A stretch of 64,000 nucleotides of DNA, taken from contig NZ_VKDC01000015.1 of assembly GCF_007097395.1 (NCBI RefSeq), positions 1-64,000 on the forward strand, written 5' to 3'. The stretch's first letter is position 1. The number at the start of each line of letters is the position of its first letter. The notes beneath the pieces are model-generated. The model was given only the letters and a program-made list of their open reading frames with translations, was not told the origin of the DNA and did no database searches. Source of the DNA: Fulvivirga sp. M361. Lineage in GTDB: Bacteria > Bacteroidota > Bacteroidia > Cytophagales > Cyclobacteriaceae. The position numbers and the translations under genes were made by a program. Below, piece by piece: positions 1-7,957 of the stretch.

Positions 1-833
1 AGCCTCTCCGTAAGCCCCTTCAATTGCTCCACCTTCTCTGCCAGGTAGTTTAACTCCTCTTTAGAAATACTATACTCATCCATTTTGTAGCGAGCGTCGA
101 CATAGGCCCGGCGGAGTAGCTCAAAAAGCCGTTTTTCTTCATCGGTGGAGTGAGGGAATACCGCAAAGCGAGGGTCACAGTTTTTCACCCGCAGGTCCAG
201 CCGCTCCAGGTCATGCTCTTTGGGGCGGTAATCTGTATATACCAACAAGATGGTGGTATAGTAGCGTTCGGTAACCTGATGAAGTAGAAAGGCCGCGTTA
301 TGAAATCTTTCCTTTTCCAGGTTAGCAGTAAAGTCATCGAGAAAATAGTTAGCACTTTCATACCACTGATCAAAATACCCCTGCGCCTTTTGCCGGGCTT
401 CTTCTGCGGTGAGCTTCTTAGGGTTTTGCAAGTGTACCTTGCCGGTATCATACAGTACAATGCCTTCTTTTTTAATGTCCTTGAAGAAGTAGTTGCCCTG
501 CATCAGGGACTGGTTCAGGTGCTTGCCGGAGTGGAAGATGAGGCTGACGGGTGTTTTCACGATGCCGGTATCCCGTAATACCTCGTTCACTTTAGTTTCT
601 ATTTTCAGGTGGCATTTCAGGTCGTCATGGAGGGTGACTACCAGCAGGTCATAGTCGCTTTTGTATTCGTAGAGGATGCCTTTTTCTACGTAGGTGTCTT
701 CCACATACTCGCCCCGGGCATAGCTGCCGAAGAGGATCACCATTTCTACTTTTTTCATGCTGCTGAGCAGCTTGGTGATGTTCTGTAGTTCTTCCTGTTT
801 GGTAAGGGGTAATTTCTGTAATGCTTCGTTCAC
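1..833 (-). CDS. MNT nucleotidyltransferase-HEPN fusion protein, copy 1 (3' end cut by window edge)
   Basis: The frame is open from a GTG at 833 to the left edge; by alignment with the neighbouring copy about 14 C-terminal residues are missing. The N-terminal half carries the polymerase-beta-type nucleotidyltransferase signature (LFGSYVRGE followed by SDYDLL, a GS plus DxD pattern), and the C-terminal half is a helical HEPN-like region around ERFHNAAFLLHQVTERYY. Separate MNT and HEPN proteins are known as toxin-antitoxin pairs in which MNT AMPylates the HEPN RNase; whether this fused form is a toxin system is inference. It is nearly identical to the copy at 1117-1992 except for a patch near 291-325. 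No in-frame stop or frameshift was seen, so it appears intact. Confidence 0.8.
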   Translation of the reverse strand, partial: MNEALQKLPLTKQEELQNITKLLSSMKKVEMVILFGSYARGEYVEDTYVEKGILYEYKSDYDLLVVTLHDDLKCHLKIETKVNEVLRDTGIVKTPVSLIFHSGKHLNQSLMQGNYFFKDIKKEGIVLYDTGKVHLQNPKKLTAEEARQKAQGYFDQWYESANYFLDDFTANLEKERFHNAAFLLHQVTERYYTTILLVYTDYRPKEHDLERLDLRVKNCDPRFAVFPHSTDEEKRLFELLRRAYVDARYKMDEYSISKEELNYLAEKVEQLKGLTER

Positions 834-940
834 AGGTATAATATAAAGTGGCCTTTCTGGCACTAAATATAGGTCAATATTTCGTGGTTTTAAAAGCCCT
901 TAAGGATGAAGGGAGTAGGTGCCGGGCGCGCCCTGGAACA
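1..940. repeat. Direct tandem duplication, left unit
   Basis: Bases 1-940 match 1160-2100 with only scattered substitutions and one single-base indel upstream of the gene. The unit covers the MNT-HEPN gene and about 107 bp upstream. Identity stops abruptly after a shared GGAACA. The unit probably continues left of the window. Confidence 0.9.
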
Positions 941-1116
941 CATTTAGTGGAAAATAATTTGTTCCAATGCTCTGGAGCGCATTTAGCAAAGCGTAATGCG
1001 TTCCTATTTTCTTTCTAAGCCCCAACATGTAGCATTTATAATGCGGATATTTTCGGCAAACTCATTTTGATCAAGAATCTCAAGAACCACTTATGAGTTT
1101 CACCCCACTAAGAAAC
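834..1116. other. Spacer between the two MNT-HEPN copies
   Basis: The first 107 bp (834-940) is the duplicated upstream region. The remaining 941-1116 is unique and has no convincing ORF. It contains two similar words, CTGGAACACATTTAG near 933 and CTGGAGCGCATTTAG near 971, too few to call a repeat family. No terminator with a clear U-run was found. Confidence 0.5.
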
Positions 1117-1992
1117 TTACACTTCCCCCTTCCCAATCTCCTCAATTTTCTCCATACAAAGCCTCTCCGTAAGCCCCTTCAATTGCTCCACCTTCTCTGC
1201 CAGGTAGTTTAACTCCTCTTTAGAAATACTATACTCATCCATTTTGTAGCGAGCGTCGACATAGGCCCGGCGGAGTAGCTCAAAAAGTCGTTTTTCTTCA
1301 TCGGTGGAGTGAGGGAATACCGCAAAGCGAGGGTCACAGTTTTTCACCCGCAGGTCCAGCCGCTCCAGGTCATGCTCTTTGGGGCGGTAATCTGTATATA
1401 CCAACAAGATGGTGGTATAGTAGCGTTCGGTGGCTTGGTGGAGTTCGAAGGCTGCCTTATGAAACCTTTCCTTTTCCAGGTTAGCAGTAAAGTCATCGAG
1501 AAAATAGTTAGCACTTTCATACCACTGATCAAAATACCCCTGCGCCTTTTGCCGGGCTTCTTCTGCGGTGAGCTTCTTAGGGTTTTGCAGGTGTACCTTG
1601 CCGGTATCATACAGTACAATGCCTTCTTTTTTAATGTCCTTGAAGAAATAGTTGCCCTGCATCAGGGACTGGTTCAGGTGCTTGCCGGAGTGGAAGATGA
1701 GGCTGACGGGTGTTTTCACGATGCCGGTATCCCGTAATACCTCGTTCACTTTAGTTTCTATTTTCAGGTGGCATTTCAGGTCGTCATGGAGGGTGACTAC
1801 GAGCAGGTCATAGTCGCTTTTGTATTCGTAGAGGATGCCTTTTTCCACGTAGGTGTCTTCCACATACTCGCCCCGGACATAGCTGCCGAAGAGGATCACC
1901 ATTTCTACTTTTTTCATGCTGCTGAGCAGCTTGGTGATGTTCTGTAGTTCTTCCTGTTTGGTAAGGGGTAATTTCTGTAATGCTTCGTTCAC
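1117..1992 (-). CDS. MNT nucleotidyltransferase-HEPN fusion protein, copy 2
   Basis: This 291-residue protein starts at a GTG; an in-frame TAG lies about 30 bp upstream and no ATG intervenes. Residues about 30-70 hold the nucleotidyltransferase core (LFGSYVRGE and SDYDLLVV, giving GS and DxD). Residues about 150-280 form a HEPN-type helical domain with RFHKAAFELHQATERYY and RPKEHDL. Family knowledge: MNT domains transfer nucleotides (AMP in the characterised MNT-HEPN pairs) and HEPN domains are often RNases. The fusion order MNT then HEPN is seen in Bacteroidota proteins. A canonical RX4-6H motif is not clearly present (RPKEH is R-x3-H), so RNase activity is uncertain. It is a tandem paralog of 1-833, and its upstream region runs directly into the minisatellite at 2099. 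Confidence 0.85.
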   Translation of the reverse strand: MNEALQKLPLTKQEELQNITKLLSSMKKVEMVILFGSYVRGEYVEDTYVEKGILYEYKSDYDLLVVTLHDDLKCHLKIETKVNEVLRDTGIVKTPVSLIFHSGKHLNQSLMQGNYFFKDIKKEGIVLYDTGKVHLQNPKKLTAEEARQKAQGYFDQWYESANYFLDDFTANLEKERFHKAAFELHQATERYYTTILLVYTDYRPKEHDLERLDLRVKNCDPRFAVFPHSTDEEKRLFELLRRAYVDARYKMDEYSISKEELNYLAEKVEQLKGLTERLCMEKIEEIGKGEV

Positions 1993-2100
1993 GGGTGTAA
2001 GATAATGGATTATTTCCTGGCACTAAATATAGGTCAATATTTCGTGGATTTAAAAAACCTTAAGGATGAAGGAAGTAGGTGCTGCGCGTGCTCTGGAACA
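1160..2100. repeat. Direct tandem duplication, right unit
   Basis: This is the second copy of the 1-940 unit, offset 1159-1160 bp. Its right border, after GGAACA at 2095-2100, coincides with the left end of the 21-bp repeat array. Confidence 0.9.
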
Positions 2101-2371
2101 GTCTCCGTCCATGGTACCTAACACCCTCCGCGGACGGGACATGATATCCCGCGGAAGGGAAGCAGGCCATTCCTGAAAGAGAAAAAACTGCCCGGAAAGG
2201 TTCGTACAGCCTCCCGGAAGGGTGATGTCCCTCCCCGGAAGGAGGAAAAGTTACCCCGGAAGACTTAATATAGCTCCCCGGAAGGGTGACGTCCCTCCCC
2301 GGAAAGGGTATAAAGCTCCCTGGGAAGAATTTTATTTCATCAGAAGGACTTGTAGGTTCCTCGGACGGAAT
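2099..2371. repeat. Degenerate 21-bp minisatellite, about 13 units
   Basis: A core close to CCCCGGAAGG recurs every 20-22 bp, for example near 2149, 2191, 2213, 2234, 2256, 2277, 2298 and 2319, with more decayed cores near 2127, 2171, 2339 and 2360. Because the period is a multiple of three, the minus strand stays open through the array and would encode a seven-residue repeat of the form xPSGxxx or xPGxxxx (for example TLPGSYI, PPSGEGH, HPSGRLY). There is no spacer/repeat architecture as in CRISPR. Whether the minus-strand ORF (ATG near 2395) is ever translated is unknown; it has no signal or recognisable domain outside the repeat. Confidence 0.8.
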
Positions 2372-2524
2372 ATTCTTTTGCATGACTGATGCCAATGCTA
2401 TGACCTGTGGCCTGGGAACTTCCTCTTGAATAAATAAATTGCCGTAACCCGCACAACCCCCAACGATCTTTTCTTAAACCCATCTAAACGCCATATCTTT
2501 ACTGGATTGACCTTATCCTAAACC

Positions 2525-3997
2525 ATGAAATTGATTAAAAAACTACTTCTTTTTCTTTTTGCGCTACTCATTATTTTTGTAGCCTATCTTTTCTTCAATA
2601 TGCTGGGCTTTGACTCCCGGCAGCTCACGGCTGACCCGGTAGCGCCCAGGCCTATTGATAAGGCGGCGATTGACCGGTTTTCAGCTTCCCTCAGGATCAA
2701 GACGGTATCTCCGGAAAACCTCGCGGATTTTGATTCTGCGGAGTTCCGGCTTTTTTCATCTTTTCTGACCGATAACTACCCGTTGACGCATTCAAGACTG
2801 GTAACGAGACAGTTTAATTCCTATAGCTACCTTTATGAATGGAAAGGCAGCAGGCCTGATCTTAAACCCATCGTATTGATGTCTCACCTGGATGTCGTTC
2901 CCGCAATGACCAGTAACCGGGCCGACTGGAAAGAAGCGCCATTCTCAGGAGTGGTAAAAGATAATGTGATTTGGGGACGAGGAGCTATTGATGATAAAGT
3001 TGGTGTAATCGGCATCCTGGAAGCGGTGGAACAATTACTTCAGGAAAACTATCAACCCGAGCGTACGGTTTATCTGGCCTTCGGTCATGATGAGGAAAGA
3101 GGCGGTATTTATGGTGCGGCTACAATCGCTCAGTACCTGCAGGACAAAGGTGTGGAAGCAGAATTTGTATTGGATGAAGGGATGTCTATCCTACGGGGCA
3201 TGGTTCCGGATATAGAAAAAGATGTGGCCATGATCGGTATTGCTGAAAAGGGGTTTATCTCGTTGGAATTAAAGGTAAAAATAGAAGGGGGACACTCGTC
3301 CATTCCCAACGATGAGACCGCCATAGACGTGATGGCCCGGGCTGTGGTAAAATTAAAAGATAACCTGTTCCCGGCCAGAATATCGGAACCGGTACGTTCA
3401 TTCATTGACTTTTTAGGGCCCGAAATGCCTTTTATGAACAAGTTAGTATTTGCCAATGCCTCCTTATTTGAATCGGTGATCCTGGGTATCTATCAAAAAT
3501 CATCTACCGGTAGTTCACTGGTAATGACTACTACATCACCTACTATCTTTCGTAGTGGTACAAAAGACAATGTGATCCCGCAAATAGCTACGAGTACCGT
3601 CAATTTCCGGATTTTACCCGGAGAATCTTCGGCTTCCGTGATCACCCGGGTGAAAAACATCATTAATGACGAGCGCATTACCATTACCAAAGGAGAGTTT
3701 ATTTCAGAGCCTTCGGCCGTTTCGTCCACGGATTCTTTTGGCTTTCAGAAGATCAACCAGACCATCGCAGAGATCTTTCCAGGCACATTAGTGTCAGCAG
3801 GACTTGTGGTGGGGGCTACGGATTCCAGGCATTTCAATCAACTCAGCGAAAACATCTACCGCTTTTTGCCTATTGTCATTCATAAGGATAATGTCAGTTC
3901 TTTTCATGGCCTCAACGAACGTATACCTGTGCACGAATATAAAAATGTGATCAGGTTCTATATCCAATTGTTGAAGAACGGCACGCTAAGAAACTGA
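2525..3997 (+). CDS. M20 family zinc metallohydrolase, membrane-anchored (PM20D1/carboxypeptidase S-like)
   Basis: This 490-residue protein has an N-terminal hydrophobic segment (residues about 5-27) that is either an uncleaved signal anchor or a signal peptide, placing the enzyme outside the cytoplasm. The M20 metal-binding pattern is present in order: SHLDVVPA, WGRGAIDDK, FGHDEERGG (catalytic Glu pair), LDEG and a late GATDSRHF. Length and motif spacing fit the CPS1/PM20D1 branch, which cleaves or condenses N-acyl amino acids or C-terminal peptide bonds; the exact substrate is not deducible. It is followed after about 180 bp by a YfcC-type carrier and then a second M20 enzyme, all on the plus strand, suggesting degradation outside, import, then deacylation inside. 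Confidence 0.85.
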   Translation: MKLIKKLLLFLFALLIIFVAYLFFNMLGFDSRQLTADPVAPRPIDKAAIDRFSASLRIKTVSPENLADFDSAEFRLFSSFLTDNYPLTHSRLVTRQFNSYSYLYEWKGSRPDLKPIVLMSHLDVVPAMTSNRADWKEAPFSGVVKDNVIWGRGAIDDKVGVIGILEAVEQLLQENYQPERTVYLAFGHDEERGGIYGAATIAQYLQDKGVEAEFVLDEGMSILRGMVPDIEKDVAMIGIAEKGFISLELKVKIEGGHSSIPNDETAIDVMARAVVKLKDNLFPARISEPVRSFIDFLGPEMPFMNKLVFANASLFESVILGIYQKSSTGSSLVMTTTSPTIFRSGTKDNVIPQIATSTVNFRILPGESSASVITRVKNIINDERITITKGEFISEPSAVSSTDSFGFQKINQTIAEIFPGTLVSAGLVVGATDSRHFNQLSENIYRFLPIVIHKDNVSSFHGLNERIPVHEYKNVIRFYIQLLKNGTLRN

Positions 3998-4174
3998 ACC
4001 GGGAAGTAAGCTTTATGGAGTTGTCTGTTCTCATGACCTTACCATTGATGTAAATCAAGTCTGCCGGATGAACGGGTTTGATATTTATCTTTTATCTTAA
4101 AAGTTAAAGACAAATTGCCTGGAGCGCCCTGGTGATCATTGGGCTGCCTTTTATTAGCGACCAGTTTATTTTAT

Positions 4175-5590
4175 ATGCAATATCCAACAGAGGAGGGAAG
4201 TGACAGTTCGGGAAAATGGTATCAGCGCATTCCTCATTCAGTCACCATGTTATTTGGCATTATTTTATTCGTCACAGTACTTACCTATGTGCTGCCGGCC
4301 GGCTCTTATGAGCGTATACTGGTAGATGGAAGGAATAGGGTGGTACCGGGGTCGTACGAGACATTACCATCCTCTCCGGTGGGAGTTATGGATATGTTCA
4401 AAGCCATACCTCTTGGTTTCAAAGCTGCCGTGGAGGTGATATTTATAGTACTGGCAGGTGGTATTATGTTTGGGGTAATGGAAAAGTCCCGTGCAGTGGA
4501 GAATACGGTAGGTACATTGGTGAAAAGACTTGGCTCAGATAAGAAGTATTGGGTGGTGGTGATCATGACGTTTGTCTATGGCTTCCTGGGCATAGCCGTT
4601 GGGTATGAAAACAATATAGCTATGGTACCTATTGCTGCCGTATTGAGCCTGGCATTGGGTGGAGACCTTATGCTTGCCGCCGGTATTTCGGTAGGAGCAA
4701 TGACCGTAGGCTTTGGCCTTTCTCCTATAAACCCTTATACCGTAGGTACCGGACACCGGCTGGCAGAACTGCCGTTGTTTTCCGGGGCATTGCTGAGGAG
4801 TGCACTTTGCTTTGCATCGCTTACATTACTGGCTTATTACAATGTTCGTTATTTTAAAAAGATTACTAAAGATCCGGCGGCAAGTCTTGGAAGAGGACTC
4901 AATGAAAAAGGACTGGCATTATCAAAGCCTATTTCAGAATATAGCATGACCATCAACAATCGGCTGGTGGTAGGTATTTTTATGGCCGGACTGGGAGTGA
5001 TATTATACGGAGTATTCCGTTATCATTGGTATATAAATGAGCTTTCGGCCATATTTTTAATGGTGGCTTTAGCCAGTGCCCTGGTCTCAAAAATGAATGC
5101 CAATACCATTAGCCAAACCGTACTTGAGGGAGTAGGGAAGGCCGCTCCGGGTGCGTTTATGGTGGGTTATGCTACTTCCATTAAAGTATTGATGGAGATG
5201 GGGAATATAGGAGATACCATTTCTTTTCACTTGTCAGAAATGCTTCAGGGTATGCCGTTATATGCCTCCGCACTTGGGATGTCTGCATCACAAGGGATAA
5301 TTAATCTGTTTATTCCATCGGGAAGCGGCCAGGCGTTAGCGACTTTACCAGTGATGCTGCCGCTTGGAGAAGTGCTGGGGCTGACCCGGCAGGTGACCAT
5401 TTTAGCCTTTCAGATTGGCGATGGGGTGACTAACCTCGTGAATCCTACGCTTGGTGGCCTTATCGCTATGCTAAGTATGTGCAGGGTGCCGCTCGATCGA
5501 TGGCTGAGATTCATTCTACCTGTATTGATCATTATACTGATGCTGTCCGGGGTGGCATTGTTGGTGGCAGTAGCCACGGGTTACAAGTAA
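4175..5590 (+). CDS. YfcC/DcuC-family membrane carrier
   Basis: A polytopic membrane protein of 471 residues from the ATG at 4175; a TTG at 4139 would add 12 residues but is less likely. It has about 12 hydrophobic segments and the typical family pieces: an N-terminal helix ending in YVLPAGSYER, a VGYENN loop, a GLSPINPYTVG segment and a C-terminal NLFIPSGSGQA loop. These resemble the C4-dicarboxylate anaerobic carrier (DcuC) superfamily and especially YfcC, whose members are annotated as carriers for amino acids or dicarboxylates. The substrate is unproven; placement between two M20 enzymes suggests an amino acid, N-acyl amino acid or small peptide. Confidence 0.85.
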   Translation: MQYPTEEGSDSSGKWYQRIPHSVTMLFGIILFVTVLTYVLPAGSYERILVDGRNRVVPGSYETLPSSPVGVMDMFKAIPLGFKAAVEVIFIVLAGGIMFGVMEKSRAVENTVGTLVKRLGSDKKYWVVVIMTFVYGFLGIAVGYENNIAMVPIAAVLSLALGGDLMLAAGISVGAMTVGFGLSPINPYTVGTGHRLAELPLFSGALLRSALCFASLTLLAYYNVRYFKKITKDPAASLGRGLNEKGLALSKPISEYSMTINNRLVVGIFMAGLGVILYGVFRYHWYINELSAIFLMVALASALVSKMNANTISQTVLEGVGKAAPGAFMVGYATSIKVLMEMGNIGDTISFHLSEMLQGMPLYASALGMSASQGIINLFIPSGSGQALATLPVMLPLGEVLGLTRQVTILAFQIGDGVTNLVNPTLGGLIAMLSMCRVPLDRWLRFILPVLIIILMLSGVALLVAVATGYK

Positions 5591-5665
5591 ACTATATCTG
5601 CTTAGTCCGGTTCTTTTGGTGGTAAGATCGGTATCGGTAAAAAGCTTTTAATAAAACAAATTGAC

Positions 5666-6823
5666 GTGTTAACATCAGAGCAAATATTAACAAAATTAGT
5701 TTCATTCCCGGTGTTGGGAGGAGAGAGTAACCTTGATTTAAAACAATGGATCAGGGAATATATTGAGAATTTTGGGATTGCCGTTACAGAAGTGCCGAAT
5801 AAAGAAGGAACCAAGGCCTCTTTACATTGCCGGATAGGTCCGGCTGTGCCAGGCGGTGTGATCCTTTCCGGTCATATGGATGTGGTGCCGGTAGAAGGGC
5901 AACCCTGGGATACCGATCCTTTTGTACTTACCGATAAAGGAGATGGCAAGCTGTACGGCCGGGGTTCTTGTGATATGAAAGGGTTTTTGGCATGTTGCCT
6001 GGCCGTATTACCCGACATGGTAAAAGCAGACCTCAAAAAACCCATTTACTTCGCCTTTTCCTACGACGAGGAAATCGGATGCCTCTCAGCCCCGGACCTG
6101 ATAAAACATATTCAGGCTACTTATGAAGAAAAGCCAAAGTACGCCATTATAGGAGAGCCTTCGATGATGATTCCAACCGTTGGACAGAAGGGTATCTGTG
6201 TTCTGGAAACGCAGGTCAATGGTTCTGCCGGGCATAGTAGCCGGATAAAGCAGGAAGTCAGCGCTATCCACGAAACGGCAAGATTGATCACCTGGCTGGA
6301 AAATAAGATGAACGAACTTATCGTAGCCAAACGATTTGACGATAGATTTGATCCGCCGCATACCACATTACATGTAGGAAAAGTAAGTGGAGGTATAGCC
6401 CCTAACGTGATAGCTGATCATGCCTCCCTGCATTGGGATGTCCGGGTGATCCCGAGAGATGACCTCTCCGGCATTATCCGGGAGTTTAAAACTTTCTGTA
6501 TGCAACGTGAAAACGAGCTCAGGGAAGTATTTCCCGGGTTTAAGATAGATGTTATCGAGCATCATCCGCCGGTGCCATCTCTGGATACTTCGTTGGACCG
6601 GGACATCGTATCGCTGGTAAAGAAAATCACAGGAACCCATACAGTGGATGCGGTATCTTATGCGGCGGAAGCAGGTCAGTTTGCCGAAGGAGGTTACGAA
6701 AGTATCATTTGCGGTCCCGGGTCTATTGCTCAGGCCCACCGGGCCAATGAGTTTATTGCCAGGGAGCAGTTGGATAGAGGAGTGGAGATGCTGAAAAATC
6801 TCGTGGCGGAGCTGGAAACATAA
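5666..6823 (+). CDS. argE: Acetylornithine deacetylase-like M20 enzyme (ArgE type)
   Basis: 385 residues from a GTG start, close to the usual length of ArgE. M20 ligands are seen in LSGHMDVVPV, YGRGSCDMKG, FSYDEEIGC and IIGEPSMM, and the C-terminal His in a GSIAQAHRANEF segment. The wording around GHMDVVPV and GRGSCDMKGF is typical of ArgE, which removes acetate from N2-acetylornithine in the cytoplasm. There is no signal peptide. No other arginine biosynthesis gene is nearby, so a broader N-acyl amino acid deacylase role alongside the two upstream genes is an alternative. Confidence 0.8.
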   Translation: MLTSEQILTKLVSFPVLGGESNLDLKQWIREYIENFGIAVTEVPNKEGTKASLHCRIGPAVPGGVILSGHMDVVPVEGQPWDTDPFVLTDKGDGKLYGRGSCDMKGFLACCLAVLPDMVKADLKKPIYFAFSYDEEIGCLSAPDLIKHIQATYEEKPKYAIIGEPSMMIPTVGQKGICVLETQVNGSAGHSSRIKQEVSAIHETARLITWLENKMNELIVAKRFDDRFDPPHTTLHVGKVSGGIAPNVIADHASLHWDVRVIPRDDLSGIIREFKTFCMQRENELREVFPGFKIDVIEHHPPVPSLDTSLDRDIVSLVKKITGTHTVDAVSYAAEAGQFAEGGYESIICGPGSIAQAHRANEFIAREQLDRGVEMLKNLVAELET

Positions 6824-6985
6824 TAATAAGTCTGACTATTTTATCCGGACAGCCTGTTCTTCGATTGGTTTTCCATAGGTTAGCCGTGAGAAAAGTATCT
6901 GCAAAACTTTTTACATTTTCACTTTGAAGGAACCTAAGGGGTGAACTAAAATCGAAGTATTGTGGATCTATTTCTAAGAAAGTAC
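6824..6985. other. Intergenic sequence upstream of the decayed sigma gene
   Basis: About 160 bp after argE with no ORF and no clear terminator hairpin. It is probably the former promoter region of the sigma-factor relic. Confidence 0.3.
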
Positions 6986-7224
6986 ATGGTATACCAGGCC
7001 GATGAAGAACCTATTCGATTGATACAGAAAGGTGAAAAAGTAATCATAAATCATTAGAAAATTTACTGATCAAGTATCAACCCTGTGTTTATAACATTGC
7101 CTGGAAAATGATTCGGAATCCTAATAACGCCGCTGAGCCTACTCAGAAGGCCATGATCAAACGGACCATTCACTTAAGTCGGTCGAAATTCAAAAGTACG
7201 TTTTGTTTTGAGCGTATCAGATAG
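6986..7224 (+). pseudogene. Decayed ECF sigma-70 factor, region 2 remnant with frameshift
   Basis: An ATG at 6986 opens a 23-codon frame (DEEPIRLIQKGEK, like the start of ECF factors) that stops at 7055-7057. From 7057 another frame continues with ENLLIKYQPCVYNIAWKM then IRNPNNAAEPTQKAMIK and ends at a TAG at 7222. This matches the sigma region 2 layout LxxKYQPxVYNIAxxMxxNPxDAEDxTQExFIK, so the two frames are one gene broken by a frameshift. The acidic AED core-binding stretch has become AAEP, and region 4 is missing. It is a relic without an anti-sigma partner nearby. Confidence 0.75.
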
Positions 7225-7286
7225 TGGTTCTAGATAAATATCAACTCAAGGTGCCTCGCAGATTTACATTTGTGTTAAATAATGAA

Positions 7287-7294
7287 TACATTTG
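7287..7294 (+). promoter_or_regulatory. Candidate -7 box for the thiamin operon
   Basis: TACATTTG is a perfect Bacteroidota TAnnTTTG element. A start about 7 nt downstream would fall at about 7301, exactly where the riboswitch P1 stem begins. A second TACATTTG lies at 7265-7272. No clean TTTG -33 box at ideal spacing was found for either. Confidence 0.5.
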
Positions 7295-7301
7295 ACCTGT
7301 T

Positions 7302-7378
7302 ACTTTAGGAGTGTCACGTAATTTGACTGAGAAATATCCTTTGAACCTGATTTGGCTGATACCAACGAAGGGAAAAGT
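7302..7378 (+). promoter_or_regulatory. TPP riboswitch (THI element)
   Basis: The conserved thi-box words appear in order: GGAGTG, GACTGAGA, CCTTTGAACCTGAT, and GATACCAACGAAGGGA. ACTTT at 7302-7306 pairs with AAAGT at 7374-7378 as P1. The element lies about 120 nt upstream of thiS. TPP riboswitches bind thiamin pyrophosphate and turn off downstream thiamin genes. Between it and thiS a short GC-rich hairpin (TCGGGT/ACCCGA near 7404) without a U-run may be part of the expression platform; whether control is at transcription or translation is not evident. Confidence 0.9.
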
Positions 7379-7500
7379 TTCTATCTTTCAAAAGGTTTTC
7401 ACATCGGGTGGGACCCGACTTACCAAGAACACTCCACTATTTTCTTACTAATTTATTCGTAACCGGCGAGGGACCGGGAAAGAGTACAAAATAGTCATAT

Positions 7501-7704
7501 ATGATCGATGTTAGTGTGAATCACGAATCTTATCAGTTGGATGAGACCATAAATTTGCAACGACTTATAGAGCGTCTGGACCTGTCCGAAAGTGGTATTG
7601 CCATTGCCATAAACAATGTTATTATAAACCGGTCGGACTGGAGACAAACACAGCTCAGTGATCGGGATAATATCCTGATCATACAAGCTGTTCAGGGGGG
7701 GTAA
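7501..7704 (+). CDS. thiS: ThiS sulfur carrier protein
   Basis: A 67-residue ubiquitin-like protein ending in AVQGG; the C-terminal Gly-Gly is the site of adenylation and thiocarboxylate formation in thiazole synthesis. Length and the ending are diagnostic. It is the first gene after the TPP riboswitch. ThiF, which normally activates ThiS, is not encoded in this operon, so activation must come from elsewhere (for example MoeB or a distant ThiF). Confidence 0.92.
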   Translation: MIDVSVNHESYQLDETINLQRLIERLDLSESGIAIAINNVIINRSDWRQTQLSDRDNILIIQAVQGG

Positions 7705-7741
7705 GAAATCTGGGAGTAGGGCTTAGGGCTCTGGTAAACGT

Positions 7742-7921
7742 ATGATGAAAAGTGCCCAATTTCTGAAAGACAGCATGAAAAAACCGGTAATGGTGTACAA
7801 TGCCTGCATCCCTGATACTGACCAGGTGCTACTATCTATGTATGAAAGTAGCGACATTATAGCGAGAGGAATAGGCGAGGATCAGGGAAGATGTGGAGTA
7901 AAAAGATGCTTTTCGTCATGA
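7742..7921 (+). CDS. Unrecognised 59-residue ORF inside the thi operon
   Basis: The frame opens with ATGATG at 7742 and ends at TGA 7919-7921. The product has two N-terminal Met-rich turns (MKSAQFLKDSMKKP), a VMVYNACIPDTDQVL stretch and two Cys near the end. I do not recognise a family. It fills the gap between thiS and the next thi gene, the place where thiC commonly sits in related operons, but I see no ThiC motif in it. It may be a real small protein, a relic, or chance. Confidence 0.3.
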   Translation: MMKSAQFLKDSMKKPVMVYNACIPDTDQVLLSMYESSDIIARGIGEDQGRCGVKRCFSS

Positions 7922-7957
7922 ATTTGAGTTAAAGAGAAACAAAGTTTAGAGGGAATA

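Noticed and set aside
1808-2023. 71-residue ORF overlapping the start of MNT-HEPN copy 2
   Set aside because: It is a frame shadow that repeats in the duplicate and has no domain.
2099-2371. CRISPR array
   Set aside because: Units are contiguous, 21 bp, degenerate, and lack unique spacers; no cas gene is present.
2060-2395. 111-residue minus-strand ORF through the minisatellite
   Set aside because: The frame is open because the repeat unit is 21 bp; it has no signal, domain or recognisable start context, so I list the array as a repeat and not as a gene.
7705-7957. Remnant of thiC
   Set aside because: No ThiC motif such as the C-terminal CxxCxxxxC cluster could be found in any frame.
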